From Microbacterium sp. GCS4 (GTDB taxonomy: Bacteria > Actinomycetota > Actinomycetes > Actinomycetales > Microbacteriaceae), in NCBI RefSeq assembly GCF_001262495.1, contig NZ_LGYE01000001.1, forward strand, positions 1,302,001-1,366,000: 64,000 bases of DNA. Reading direction: 5' to 3'. Every line of letters starts with the position of its first letter. Position 1 is the first letter of the stretch. Positions 37,159-45,869 of the stretch are shown piece by piece. Position numbers and translations under genes: made by a program. The notes under the pieces are model-generated. The model was not told the DNA's origin. It saw only the letters and a program-made list of their open reading frames with translations, and made no database searches.

Positions 37159-38322
37159 ATGGACGTGCCCGCCACCCCGCACGCTCGCGCCCCGCGGAAC
37201 CATGTCGTCGACGTCGTGCTGATCGTCATCTCCGCCGCGCTCGGGTACATAGCCGCGACGACCCTGCAGCGTCCGTTCGGGTGGCCGGCGTGGGCGGGAC
37301 CCGTCGAGCTCGTGCTCGGCCTGTGCGCATGCCTCGCCCTGTGGTGGCGGCTGACCCATCCCGTCGTCGTGGCGACCGTGCTCCTCGTCGCGGGGACGTT
37401 CCTGTCGTCGGTGTCGGTGGCGCCGCTCTTCGCCCTCTACGCGGTCGCGCTGCTCTGCTCGCTCCGCGTGACCGTCCTGTTCTGCGCGCTTAACCTGATC
37501 TCCGTGGCCGGTCCGCTGCTTCTCCGGCCGGAGTTTCACGCCTCTCCGCTGCTACTCCTGAGCGCTCATGTGGTGGGAGTGATCGCCGCGACCGCGTTCG
37601 GTCTCGTCGTCCGGAGCCGGCGCGCTCTCGTGCAGTCTCTGCGCGAACGGGCGATCGCCGCAGAGACCGAGGCGGCGCTCCGGGCGTCGCAGGCGGAGCA
37701 CGAGGCTCGGGAGGAGCTCGCCAGAGAGATGCACGACGTCCTCGGGCATCGCCTGTCGCTCCTCAGCATCCAGGCCGGTGCCCTCGGGTACAACGCCGCG
37801 ATGTCGTCGGAGGAGACCGCGCGGGTCGTCGAGGAGATTCGACGTAATTCGCGCGCCGCACTGCAGGATCTTCGAGAGGTGCTCCACGTGCTCCGCTCAC
37901 CGGAGGCGGCTGCGCCCCTTCCCGGCATCGCCGATGTCCCGGCTCTCGTCCGCGAGGCCGGTCCGGTCGGCGCCTCGATCACTCTCGCAGACGACGACGG
38001 GCTGACCTCGGCTGACAGCGTGGTGCCCGCCGTCCTCGGCCGCACGCTGTACCGATTCGTGCAGGAGGGACTGACCAACGTCCGCACACACGCAGCGGGG
38101 GCGGATGCCGCGGTGACGATCTCCGGTCGGGAAGGGATCGGCATCCACGCGGAGGTCCGGAATGCGGGCACAGGCGCACAGGTGCCGGGTTCGACGACAG
38201 GGGCGGGATCCGGCCTGGGCGGTCTCGCCGAACGAGCGGCCCTGGTGGGCGGTGAGGTCGCCCACGGCCCCACCGACGACGGAGGCTGGCGACTGACGAT
38301 GAGACTACCGTGGCCCTCATGA
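37159..38322 (+). CDS. Sensor histidine kinase (NarX/DesK type)
   Basis: 387 residues. About five membrane helices (residues 18-165), HisKA_3 domain with REMHDVLGHRLSLLSIQAG (phospho-His ~193) and HATPase_c with VQEGLTNVRTHA (N-box) and GSGLGGLAERA (G-box). No large extracellular loop. Start ATG 37159 follows AGGATCGGG; an upstream in-frame ATG adds nothing conserved. The stop overlaps the regulator start by 4 bp. Confidence 0.93.
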   Translation: MDVPATPHARAPRNHVVDVVLIVISAALGYIAATTLQRPFGWPAWAGPVELVLGLCACLALWWRLTHPVVVATVLLVAGTFLSSVSVAPLFALYAVALLCSLRVTVLFCALNLISVAGPLLLRPEFHASPLLLLSAHVVGVIAATAFGLVVRSRRALVQSLRERAIAAETEAALRASQAEHEAREELAREMHDVLGHRLSLLSIQAGALGYNAAMSSEETARVVEEIRRNSRAALQDLREVLHVLRSPEAAAPLPGIADVPALVREAGPVGASITLADDDGLTSADSVVPAVLGRTLYRFVQEGLTNVRTHAAGADAAVTISGREGIGIHAEVRNAGTGAQVPGSTTGAGSGLGGLAERAALVGGEVAHGPTDDGGWRLTMRLPWPS

Positions 38323-38990
38323 CCGCAGCCCCCGCCATCCGCGTGCTCATCGTCGACGACGACCCCGTCGTGCGGTTCGGTCTGGCGATGATGTTACGCG
38401 CGGCCTCCGACCTCGAGGTGGCGGGTGAGGCGGGCAGCGGGCTCGAAGCACTCGACCGCGTCGCCCAGCTCCGCCCCGACGTCGTGCTGATGGACGTGCG
38501 GATGCCGGGGATGGACGGCCTGACCGCCACCGAGCACCTGTTGTCGCGACCGGACCCGCCCGGGATCATCGTGCTGACGACCTTCGACGCCGACGACACA
38601 GTGCTGCGCGCGCTGCGCGCCGGAGCCGCCGGCTTCCTCTTGAAGGACACCCCGCCGGACGAGCTCGTCGGCGCCGTGCGCGCCGTGGCGTCGGGCAGTC
38701 ACACGCTCTCGGCCGACGTGACCCGCCGGCTCATCGACCTCGCCGACACCGCGCACGGCAGGCCGCGGCGCGCCGCGGCACGGGAGCGACTCGGCGTGCT
38801 CGCCCCGCGCGAACTGGAGGTGGCGAAGGAGGTGGGGGCCGGTCGATCGAACGCGCAGATCGCTTCACGCCACCACATCAGCCTCCCCACCGTGAAGACC
38901 CACGTCTCGTCGATCCTGACGAAGCTCGGTGTCGCCAGCAGGGTGCAGATCGCCCTACTGGTCCAGGATGCCGAGCTCGACGCCGAGTAG
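38319..38990 (+). CDS. NarL-type response regulator
   Basis: 223 residues. Receiver domain IRVLIVDDDPVVRFGLAMML with phospho-Asp in VVLMDVRMPGMDG and Lys in FLLKDTPP, then LuxR-type HTH (LAPRELEVAKEVGAG and LPTVKTHVSSILTKL). ATG 38319 overlaps the kinase stop; a GTG at 38310 is an alternative three codons earlier. A strong hairpin terminator follows ten bases after the stop. Confidence 0.93.
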   Translation: MTAAPAIRVLIVDDDPVVRFGLAMMLRAASDLEVAGEAGSGLEALDRVAQLRPDVVLMDVRMPGMDGLTATEHLLSRPDPPGIIVLTTFDADDTVLRALRAGAAGFLLKDTPPDELVGAVRAVASGSHTLSADVTRRLIDLADTAHGRPRRAAARERLGVLAPRELEVAKEVGAGRSNAQIASRHHISLPTVKTHVSSILTKLGVASRVQIALLVQDAELDAE

Positions 38991-39000
38991 GTCGCGCGCA

Positions 39001-39037
39001 CACGAAGGGCACCCGTGTGAAACGGGTGCCCTTCGTG
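39001..39037. terminator. Bidirectional hairpin terminator
   Basis: CACGAAGGGCACCCGT (39001-39016) pairs perfectly with 39022-39037 over 16 bp around a 5-base loop, followed by CTTTC on the plus strand. It separates the convergent response-regulator and hydrolase genes. Confidence 0.9.
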
Positions 39038-39052
39038 CTTTCGGTCGCGGAT

Positions 39053-40630
39053 CTACAGCGCCGGCAGTGCGCAGGTCGTCCCCTCGGCGGGGACTTCGAG
39101 GTCGATGAGGTACTTCTCCACGACGTCGTTGACGCAGTCGCTGCGCCCGAGAAGATAGGCCGCGTGCTGATTGCCCTCGACCGTGAGCAGGCTGCCGCCC
39201 AGGGCCTCCGCCATCGCGACGCCGCCGGAGTGCGGCGTGGCCGGATCGCCCGTGACCGACACGGTGAGCGTCATCGGGATCTCGCCGTCCGGGATCTCCA
39301 ACCACGGCTCGGAGCGAGTCGCGGGCTCCGGCCACGAGGCGCACTCGTGGTGGTACTCGATGCCGGCATCGGCGATGTCGAGCAACGGCGCGACCTCCGC
39401 GATCCGCTCGGCGAGCGCGGTCTGCTCCTCCGGCGTGCGGGCCGGCGCATCCATGCACCGGATTGCGACGTTCGCGTCGGGATCAGTGCCGTACACGCCG
39501 TCGGCACCGCGCTCGAAGTAGCGGTCGCGCAGCAGAGTCAGCGTTTCTCCGCTTCCTGTCTCGACCTCCGCCAGCCCCGCGATCACCAGAGGCCAGTCGG
39601 CCTCGGCGTAGAGTCCGGAGGTGACCGCGGCCAGGGCGTCGTACATCCCGAGCTCACGGCCATCCCCGGTCGGCACCGGGTCGTCGGCGAGGGGGCGGAT
39701 GATCTCGTGCAGCCGGTCGGTCGCCTCGTCAGGGTCGGTGCCGAGCGGGCAGTCGGCTGACTGCGCGCACTGCGCGGCGAGCTTGTCGAAGGTCTCCTGG
39801 AACCCGGCGAACTGCGACAGTCGGAAGTCGGAGGATGTGAGTGTCGGATCGACCGCCCCGTCGAGCACGATCGCCCGCACGTTCTCGGGGAAGGTCGTCG
39901 CGTACATGGCGGCGATCTCCGACCCGTAGCTGTACCCGAGGAACGAGAGCTTCTCGTCGCCGAACGCCGCGCGCAGGATGTCCATGTCCTGCACGACGTT
40001 CGTCGAGCCGACGCTGGTGAGAGCGGCCTCGCCGCCAGATCCGTCGATGCACCGCTGCGCGGCCGCGTCGGCATCCTGCTTCGAGGTCAGCGTGTAGACG
40101 GCCCCGCCCACGAATCCTTCGCCCCGGTCGTACTCCTCGTCGGAGAAGCAGTCGATCTTGGGCGTCGACGACCCCACACCCCGCGGGTCGAACCCGACGA
40201 TGTCGAAGTTCTCGAGCAGGGGGTTGGTCTGCCAGGCCGGCTCCAACCGGGCGATGAAGGTGTTGCCCGAGACCGCCGGCCCTCCGGGGTTCACCAGCAG
40301 CGAGCCCGTCCGCTCGCCCTTCGCCGGGACGCGCAGCACGGCGATCTGCGCCGTGGCACCATCGATGTCGCTGTAGTCCAGAGGGACTTCCACGGTCGCG
40401 CACTCGACGTTCGGGTTCGCGTAGAGCGCCGCGTTCTCCTCCGTCGTCGCTAACGGATCACAGGCACCCCACTCGAGGTCCTGGTCGTGGAACTCGCTGA
40501 GATCGGCAGCAGGCGGATCGTCAGGCGGAGCGGTCGTCGGGGAGCACGCGGTCACGGCGAGGAGGGCGGCCACGAGAGTGAGGCCGCCGAGCATCGTGCC
40601 CCGCGATCGGGACTTCTTTGGGAATGACAT
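39053..40630 (-). CDS. Lipoprotein alpha/beta hydrolase, TAP/SlpD-like (tripeptidyl aminopeptidase type)
   Basis: 525 residues. Lipobox AVTAC (Cys29), then an alpha/beta hydrolase with oxyanion loop LVNPGGPAVSG, DPRGVGSS, nucleophile elbow GYSYGS (Ser ~236) and a C-terminal TAP-like segment with His in VEGNQHAAYL and the paired Cys CVNDVVEKYL...TTC. Such exported enzymes of Streptomyces and relatives cleave N-terminal tripeptides or hydrophobic substrates. It is monocistronic with its own 3' hairpin. Confidence 0.92.
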   Translation of the reverse strand: MSFPKKSRSRGTMLGGLTLVAALLAVTACSPTTAPPDDPPAADLSEFHDQDLEWGACDPLATTEENAALYANPNVECATVEVPLDYSDIDGATAQIAVLRVPAKGERTGSLLVNPGGPAVSGNTFIARLEPAWQTNPLLENFDIVGFDPRGVGSSTPKIDCFSDEEYDRGEGFVGGAVYTLTSKQDADAAAQRCIDGSGGEAALTSVGSTNVVQDMDILRAAFGDEKLSFLGYSYGSEIAAMYATTFPENVRAIVLDGAVDPTLTSSDFRLSQFAGFQETFDKLAAQCAQSADCPLGTDPDEATDRLHEIIRPLADDPVPTGDGRELGMYDALAAVTSGLYAEADWPLVIAGLAEVETGSGETLTLLRDRYFERGADGVYGTDPDANVAIRCMDAPARTPEEQTALAERIAEVAPLLDIADAGIEYHHECASWPEPATRSEPWLEIPDGEIPMTLTVSVTGDPATPHSGGVAMAEALGGSLLTVEGNQHAAYLLGRSDCVNDVVEKYLIDLEVPAEGTTCALPAL

Positions 40631-40749
40631 ACCGCCACGCTAGGAAGCGCTCGCGGCCGGCGAATCGGAGCAAAGTCGGGGAGTGCTCGTCGGAAGTATG
40701 ACTCGGTGCCGTCACCCGACGGATCCATCGACGACCCCGGACCGCGTCG

Positions 40750-42159
40750 TCATACGGACGCGCGCCCCTCGAGGATCGCCTCCTCGTCGAGTCCCTGCCC
40801 GCCGCGGAAGCGGGCGGCCGGGTGCGTGTCGACCACGCGCGGACCGACGCCGTGCACGCGCTCGCGCAGCGTCTCCCCCGGTGTGTAGGCCTCGCGTAGA
40901 CGGCCGCGGCGGCGCAGCTCGGGCACCGCGTACTCGATGAAGTCGCGAGCCGTGTCCGGCGAGTGGTACTGCACGAGGTTGATGCCGTCGATGTCGTGCT
41001 CGTCCAGCCAGGACTCGATCTCGTCGGCGACCTCGGTCGGAGACCCGACGGCCATGAACGGCTTGCGGTGGAACCCGGAGAAGGTCGCGAGGAACTCGGC
41101 GATCGTCTGCTCCTGCGGCAGGAACGTCGCCGCGAGGTCGTCGCCGCGCCCCTCCCGGCGCAGGGCATCACCGACCGTGATGTCCCCGGGGTGCGCGGTG
41201 GGGTCGAACGGCAGGCTCGCGTGCGCGAGGACGCCGTCGATGCTCGCGTAGCGGTCGTACTCGGCGAGCTTGGCCTCGGCCTCCTCCCGCGTCGCGCCGA
41301 CGATGACCGTCGCGCCGACCACGAACTTGATGTCGTCGCGCGCCCGGCCCTGGCGCTCGAGCTCATCGCGGATCTTCCCGATCGTTCCGCTCACCTGCTC
41401 GAAGGAGCGTCCGCCCGTGAAGATCAGCTCGGCGTGCCGACCGGCGAACTCGATGCCCCGCGCCGACTGCGTCGCCTGGATGAGGAACGGCGTACGCTGC
41501 CGCGACGGCGACGACAGGTGCGGGCCCGCCACCGAGTACCGCGGCCCGCGATGGTCGATGTAGCGGATCTTCGAGGGGTCGGCGTACACGCCGCCCTCGC
41601 GGTCCTCGACGATCGCGTCGTCGTCCCACGATCCCTCCCACAGCTTGTAGAGGACGTCGAGGTACTCGTCGGCGATCTCGTAGCGGGTGTCGTGGTCGAC
41701 CTCGCCCTCGAGGCCGAAGTTCCGCGCGGCGTTCGGAAGGTACGAGGTGACGATGTTCCACCCCACACGGCCCTTGGTGAGATGGTCGAGGGTCGACATC
41801 CGCCGTGCGAACGAGAACGGCGGCTCGTAGGTGGTGGAGAACGTGATGCCGAAGCCGAGGTGCTGCGTCACGGCGGCCATGGCCGGCACCACGAGCATCG
41901 GGTCGTTGCTGGGGATCTGCAGCCCCTCACGGATCGCCGTATCGGGGCCGCCGCGGAACACGTCATAGGTGCCGATCACGTCGGCGAGGAACACGGCATC
42001 GAAGCCGCCCGCCTCCAACTGCTGCGCGAGCTCGGTCCAGTACTCGATATCGGTGAACGCGGTGCGGCGGTTGCCGGGGAGTCGCCAGAGTCCGTGCGTG
42101 ATGTGGCTCACGCAGTTCATCTCGAAGAGGTTGAGGATGAGGCGCTTCGGATCGGTCAT
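40750..42159 (-). CDS. NtaA/SnaA/DszA-family FMNH2-dependent monooxygenase (copy 2)
   Basis: 469 residues. Same family as the gene at 31407 but clearly diverged: MSTLDHLTKGRVGWNIVTSY and YKLWEGSWDDDAI are conserved, with KRLILNLFEMNCVSH at the N-terminus. AAGGAG precedes ATG 42159. The frame continues upstream to 42492 but enters the divergent transporter gene. It is divergent from a complete peptide/nickel-type ABC transporter across 199 bp, so the transporter probably imports its substrate or a related organosulfur/organonitrogen compound. Confidence 0.92.
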   Translation of the reverse strand: MTDPKRLILNLFEMNCVSHITHGLWRLPGNRRTAFTDIEYWTELAQQLEAGGFDAVFLADVIGTYDVFRGGPDTAIREGLQIPSNDPMLVVPAMAAVTQHLGFGITFSTTYEPPFSFARRMSTLDHLTKGRVGWNIVTSYLPNAARNFGLEGEVDHDTRYEIADEYLDVLYKLWEGSWDDDAIVEDREGGVYADPSKIRYIDHRGPRYSVAGPHLSSPSRQRTPFLIQATQSARGIEFAGRHAELIFTGGRSFEQVSGTIGKIRDELERQGRARDDIKFVVGATVIVGATREEAEAKLAEYDRYASIDGVLAHASLPFDPTAHPGDITVGDALRREGRGDDLAATFLPQEQTIAEFLATFSGFHRKPFMAVGSPTEVADEIESWLDEHDIDGINLVQYHSPDTARDFIEYAVPELRRRGRLREAYTPGETLRERVHGVGPRVVDTHPAARFRGGQGLDEEAILEGRASV

Positions 42160-42358
42160 GGTCGGGCTCCTTCCGCGGCGCAGGCGCGCCCTCGTCGATA
42201 CTCGCGCGGGCTCGCCGAGCGACGGCATCCGATGTCGCCGGATGAGTCCGGATGACGTCGTGTGACGTCGCACGGCTCCCCGTGACACGCGGGGTGTGGC
42301 CGACCGCTGGCCTCGGAAAGATCGCATCATCCGTCCCGACGAAAGGCACCCGAGCCCC

Positions 42359-44005
42359 ATGAACGCCCCCAGGACCCGCCGCGTGCTGACGGCGACCGCC
42401 GTCGCTGCCCTCGCCGCCCTCGCGCTGTCCGCCTGCAGCGGCGGCGCCGTCGCCCAGCCCGCCGCGGATGCCGAGCGCGTCGACGGCGGCACGATCGTGT
42501 ACGCCCACCAGCAGGAGCCGCAGTGCCTCTTCGGCGGGTGGATCGAGCAGGCCTACATCTCGTACCAGTTCCTCGACAGCCTGTTCTCCCTGACGGAGGA
42601 CGGCGAAGTCGTGCCGTGGCTCGCCGATGACTGGGCCGTGAGCGACGACGGCCTCACGTACACCCTCACCCTTAAGGACGGCGTCGAGTTCACCGACGGA
42701 ACGCCGGTGGATGCCGCGGCCGTGGCCTACAACTTCGACTACTGGGTCGCGGGCGGCAACAGCACGGCGGCGGTCTGGCTCGGCGGCTACTACGAGTCCG
42801 CCGAGGCCGTCGATGATCTGACCGTCGCGGTGCACCTCTCGCGCCCCTACGCGCGCTTCGTCGAGAACCTCACGCAGGGGTACTTCGGCATCCAGTCGCA
42901 GCACGCGCTGGAGACCCGCAGCGAGGAGGAGAACTGCGAGCAGCCGATCGGCTCCGGCGCGTTCGTCGTCGAGAAGTGGAACCGCGGCGAGAACGTGATC
43001 CTCACGCGCAACGACGACTACACGTCGTGGCCGGAGAACGCGAAGCACACCGGCCCCGCGTACGTCGAGGAGGTCGATTGGCGCTTCGTCGCCGACGGTG
43101 TCACCCGCGTCTCGGCGCTCCGCTCCGGCGAGGCGGACGCGATCTACGACATCCCCGCGATCGAGTGGGACGGGCTCGAGGGCGAGCAGTACGAGCTCCA
43201 CAAGTACGTGACGCCCGGTCGTCCGCAGCAGGTCTCGTTCAACACGACCCGCGAACCGTTCTCCGACGAGAACCTGCGGAAGGCCTTCGTCTACAGCCTC
43301 GACCGCGAGAGCATCGTCGACACGATCGGCCACGGCGTGATCCCGTTCGAGGGCAACGGCGGCGTGAGCAGGGCGACGCCGGGCTACAGCGAGAAGGCCG
43401 CCGACTGGTACGCCTACGACGCCGACGAGGCCAACCGCCTGCTCGACGAGGCCGGATGGACCGAGCGCGACGACGACGGCTACCGCGTCAAGGACGGCAA
43501 GACGCTCGACGTCGTGTTCCCGTACAACGCGGGCACGATCATCAACGCCGACGGCGCGTCGATCTTCCAGGCGGTGCAGGAGCAGGCCAAGGCCACCGGG
43601 TTCAAGGTGGAGCTCATCCCCGTGCCGCCGTCCGAGACCTGGGCGGGGAAGTACGCCGGACGCGACGCGTACGACATCTCGGCGGGGTACTGGACGTCCG
43701 TGAACGCCGGCATCCTCTACATCAACTGGCGCCCCAGCACCGAGGACAACCCGAACTTCTCGAACAGCGCCTTCTACGACGACCCGGAGCTCGAGGCCAT
43801 CATCCTCGCCGCGAACTCGGAGTCGGATCTCGAGAAGCAGAACGCACTGTACGGGCAGGCCCAGGAGTACATCGCCGACCACGCACTCGCGTTCGGCCTG
43901 TACGACCGGCTCAGCACGCTGGGAGTGAACCCGCGCCTGCGCGACGTCTGGCAGGAGCACGCACAGGGAGGACCGACGTTCTATGACGCGTATTTCGTCG
44001 AGTGA
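42359..44005 (+). CDS. Dpp/Opp-type ABC transporter substrate-binding lipoprotein
   Basis: 548 residues. Lipobox LALSAC (Cys26), then SBP family 5 fold: GGTIVYAHQQEPQCLF, LADDWAVSDDGLTYTLTLKDGV (split: LADDWAVSDDGL, YTLTLKDGVEF), FSDENLRKAFVYSLDRESIV. Family 5 proteins bind peptides, nickel, glutathione or opines. Start chosen at the lipoprotein signal; GAAAGG is 12 bases upstream. It overlaps the permease by 23 bp. Confidence 0.93.
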   Translation: MNAPRTRRVLTATAVAALAALALSACSGGAVAQPAADAERVDGGTIVYAHQQEPQCLFGGWIEQAYISYQFLDSLFSLTEDGEVVPWLADDWAVSDDGLTYTLTLKDGVEFTDGTPVDAAAVAYNFDYWVAGGNSTAAVWLGGYYESAEAVDDLTVAVHLSRPYARFVENLTQGYFGIQSQHALETRSEEENCEQPIGSGAFVVEKWNRGENVILTRNDDYTSWPENAKHTGPAYVEEVDWRFVADGVTRVSALRSGEADAIYDIPAIEWDGLEGEQYELHKYVTPGRPQQVSFNTTREPFSDENLRKAFVYSLDRESIVDTIGHGVIPFEGNGGVSRATPGYSEKAADWYAYDADEANRLLDEAGWTERDDDGYRVKDGKTLDVVFPYNAGTIINADGASIFQAVQEQAKATGFKVELIPVPPSETWAGKYAGRDAYDISAGYWTSVNAGILYINWRPSTEDNPNFSNSAFYDDPELEAIILAANSESDLEKQNALYGQAQEYIADHALAFGLYDRLSTLGVNPRLRDVWQEHAQGGPTFYDAYFVE

Positions 44006-45002
44006 GACGCAGCCGGCCGACCGGATCGACTCCGGCCGGCCGGCGGCCCCTCGCCGCACGCTCCGCCGCCTCCGCCGCGTGGGGTCGAGCATCGTGGGAG
44101 CCCTCGTGGTGCTGTGGGGCGCGGCCACGGCCGCCTTCCTCGCCCAGACCGCTCTGCCCGGTGACCGGGCGACCGCGATCCTCAACATCCGCACAGGGCA
44201 GGCGCAGGAGCGCACACCCGCGGAACTCGCCCCGATCGTCGACGCCTACGGGCTCGACCATCCGCTCCTCGTGCAGTACCTGCAGTACATCGGCGGGCTG
44301 CTGCGGGGCGACCTCGGCACCTCGTACCAGCAGTTCCGACCGGTGTGGGATCTGATCGGCGAGCAGCTCGGATCGACGCTCGTCCTCACCCTCACCGGCA
44401 TCGCGCTGGCGTGGGTGCTGATGGTCGTCTGGGTCACGCTCACGGCCGGCCGCGGTCCCCGGGTCCGTGCGATCGGCTCGGCCGTCGACACGGTGACGGC
44501 CGCGCTTCCGCCGTACTGGCTCGGCATCCTGCTGCTGCTGTTCTTCGCCCTCACGCTGCGCTGGTTCCCCGTCATGGGAGGCAGCGGCGTGAACGGGATC
44601 GTCCTGCCCGCGCTCACACTCGCGATCCCGCTCGCGGGCTTCATGGGCCAGTCGGTGCGAGCCGAGTACGAGAGGGCGCTCGATCAGCCGTTCGTGCTCA
44701 GTGCGCGGATGCGGGGCATGGGCGATCTGGGCATCCGTCTGCGTCACGTGCTGCGCCACGCGTCGATCCCGGCGGTCACCCTCACCGGGTGGGCGCTCGG
44801 GGCGACCGTGTCGGGAGCCGTGATCGTCGAGCAGATCTACTCGCGACCCGGCATCGGCAAGACGCTCGTCGCCGCGGTCGGCGCGCAGGACCTGCCCGTC
44901 GTGACGGGCATCGTGGTGCTCGTCGCGGTGCTCTACGTCGTCGCCAACCTCCTGGTCGACGTCGTCTACACGCTCATCGATCCGAGGTTGAGGACGTCAT
45001 GA
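43983..45002 (+). CDS. Dpp/Opp-type ABC permease (DppB type)
   Basis: 339 residues with six membrane helices after a ~30-residue Arg-rich cytoplasmic N-terminus. Family motifs: TALPGDRATAIL, LDHPLLVQYLQYIGGLLRGDLGTSY (split: LDHPLLVQYLQYI, LLRGDLGTSY) and the coupling loop SARMRGMGDLGIRLRHVLRHA. The start lies inside the previous gene and the stop overlaps the next start by 4 bp. Confidence 0.92.
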   Translation: MTRISSSETQPADRIDSGRPAAPRRTLRRLRRVGSSIVGALVVLWGAATAAFLAQTALPGDRATAILNIRTGQAQERTPAELAPIVDAYGLDHPLLVQYLQYIGGLLRGDLGTSYQQFRPVWDLIGEQLGSTLVLTLTGIALAWVLMVVWVTLTAGRGPRVRAIGSAVDTVTAALPPYWLGILLLLFFALTLRWFPVMGGSGVNGIVLPALTLAIPLAGFMGQSVRAEYERALDQPFVLSARMRGMGDLGIRLRHVLRHASIPAVTLTGWALGATVSGAVIVEQIYSRPGIGKTLVAAVGAQDLPVVTGIVVLVAVLYVVANLLVDVVYTLIDPRLRTS

Positions 45003-45868
45003 CCATCTCCCCCGTCACCCCGACTCTCCCCTCCGGTCCGGCGCCGGCGCGCGCGCGTCGTCGTCTGCGGGTGAGCTGGTCGCTGCTCGTCTCGGTCGTG
45101 CTGGCTGTGCTCTTCGCGATCGCCGCGTTCGCGCCGGGTGTGCTCGCGACTCACAGCCCCACGGCACAGAGCTTCGCCGACGCCCTGCGGGCGCCGTCCT
45201 TCGCCCACTGGTTCGGCACCGACGAAGCGGGTCGCGATCTCTACAGCCGGGTCGTGCACGGCACCCGAGAATCGCTCCTGATCGGCATCGGCGCGGCCGG
45301 GATCGCCCTCGTCGCGGCGCTCGTGCTCGGCGCGCTCGCCGCTCTCGGAGACCGCGTCACAGCGGCGATCGTCAACCGCGCGATCGAGGTCGCCTTCGCG
45401 TTCCCGAACCTGCTCCTGGCGCTGCTGCTCGTCTCGATCCTCGGGCCCTCGCCCTGGACGCAGGTCGTCGCCGTCGGCGTGAGCAGCGCACCGGGATACG
45501 CCCGGATGGTGCGCGGACAGATCCTGTCGGCCAAGAACGCCGGCTATGTCGAGGCCGCGCGGGCGCTCGGTCACGGGTGGTGGCGCATCCTCGGTCGTCA
45601 TGTGCTGCCGAATGCGATCCGCCCGCTCGTCGCGGTGTTCACGATGGCGATCGGGCAGTCGATCGTCTGGGCCTCCGGGCTCTCGTTCCTCGGCCTCGGC
45701 GTCGCGCCGCCCTCCTCCGAGTGGGGAGCGCTGCTGGATGCCGGTCGCACCAACATCCTGCAGGCGCCGTGGCTGACCTTCATCCCCGGCCTCGTCATCC
45801 TCGTGCTCGCGCTGACCGCGACCACGATCGGCAAGAGCATCCAGAGCAGTCTCGAGAAGGGCCGTTGA
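44999..45868 (+). CDS. Dpp/Opp-type ABC permease (DppC type)
   Basis: 289 residues. HWFGTDEAGRDLYSRVVHGTR is the DppC signature; the coupling loop is YVEAARALGHGWWRILGRHVLP. Six membrane segments. ATG 44999 overlaps the DppB-type stop (ATGA). One base separates its stop from the ATPase start. Confidence 0.93.
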   Translation: MTISPVTPTLPSGPAPARARRRLRVSWSLLVSVVLAVLFAIAAFAPGVLATHSPTAQSFADALRAPSFAHWFGTDEAGRDLYSRVVHGTRESLLIGIGAAGIALVAALVLGALAALGDRVTAAIVNRAIEVAFAFPNLLLALLLVSILGPSPWTQVVAVGVSSAPGYARMVRGQILSAKNAGYVEAARALGHGWWRILGRHVLPNAIRPLVAVFTMAIGQSIVWASGLSFLGLGVAPPSSEWGALLDAGRTNILQAPWLTFIPGLVILVLALTATTIGKSIQSSLEKGR

Positions 45869-45869
45869 C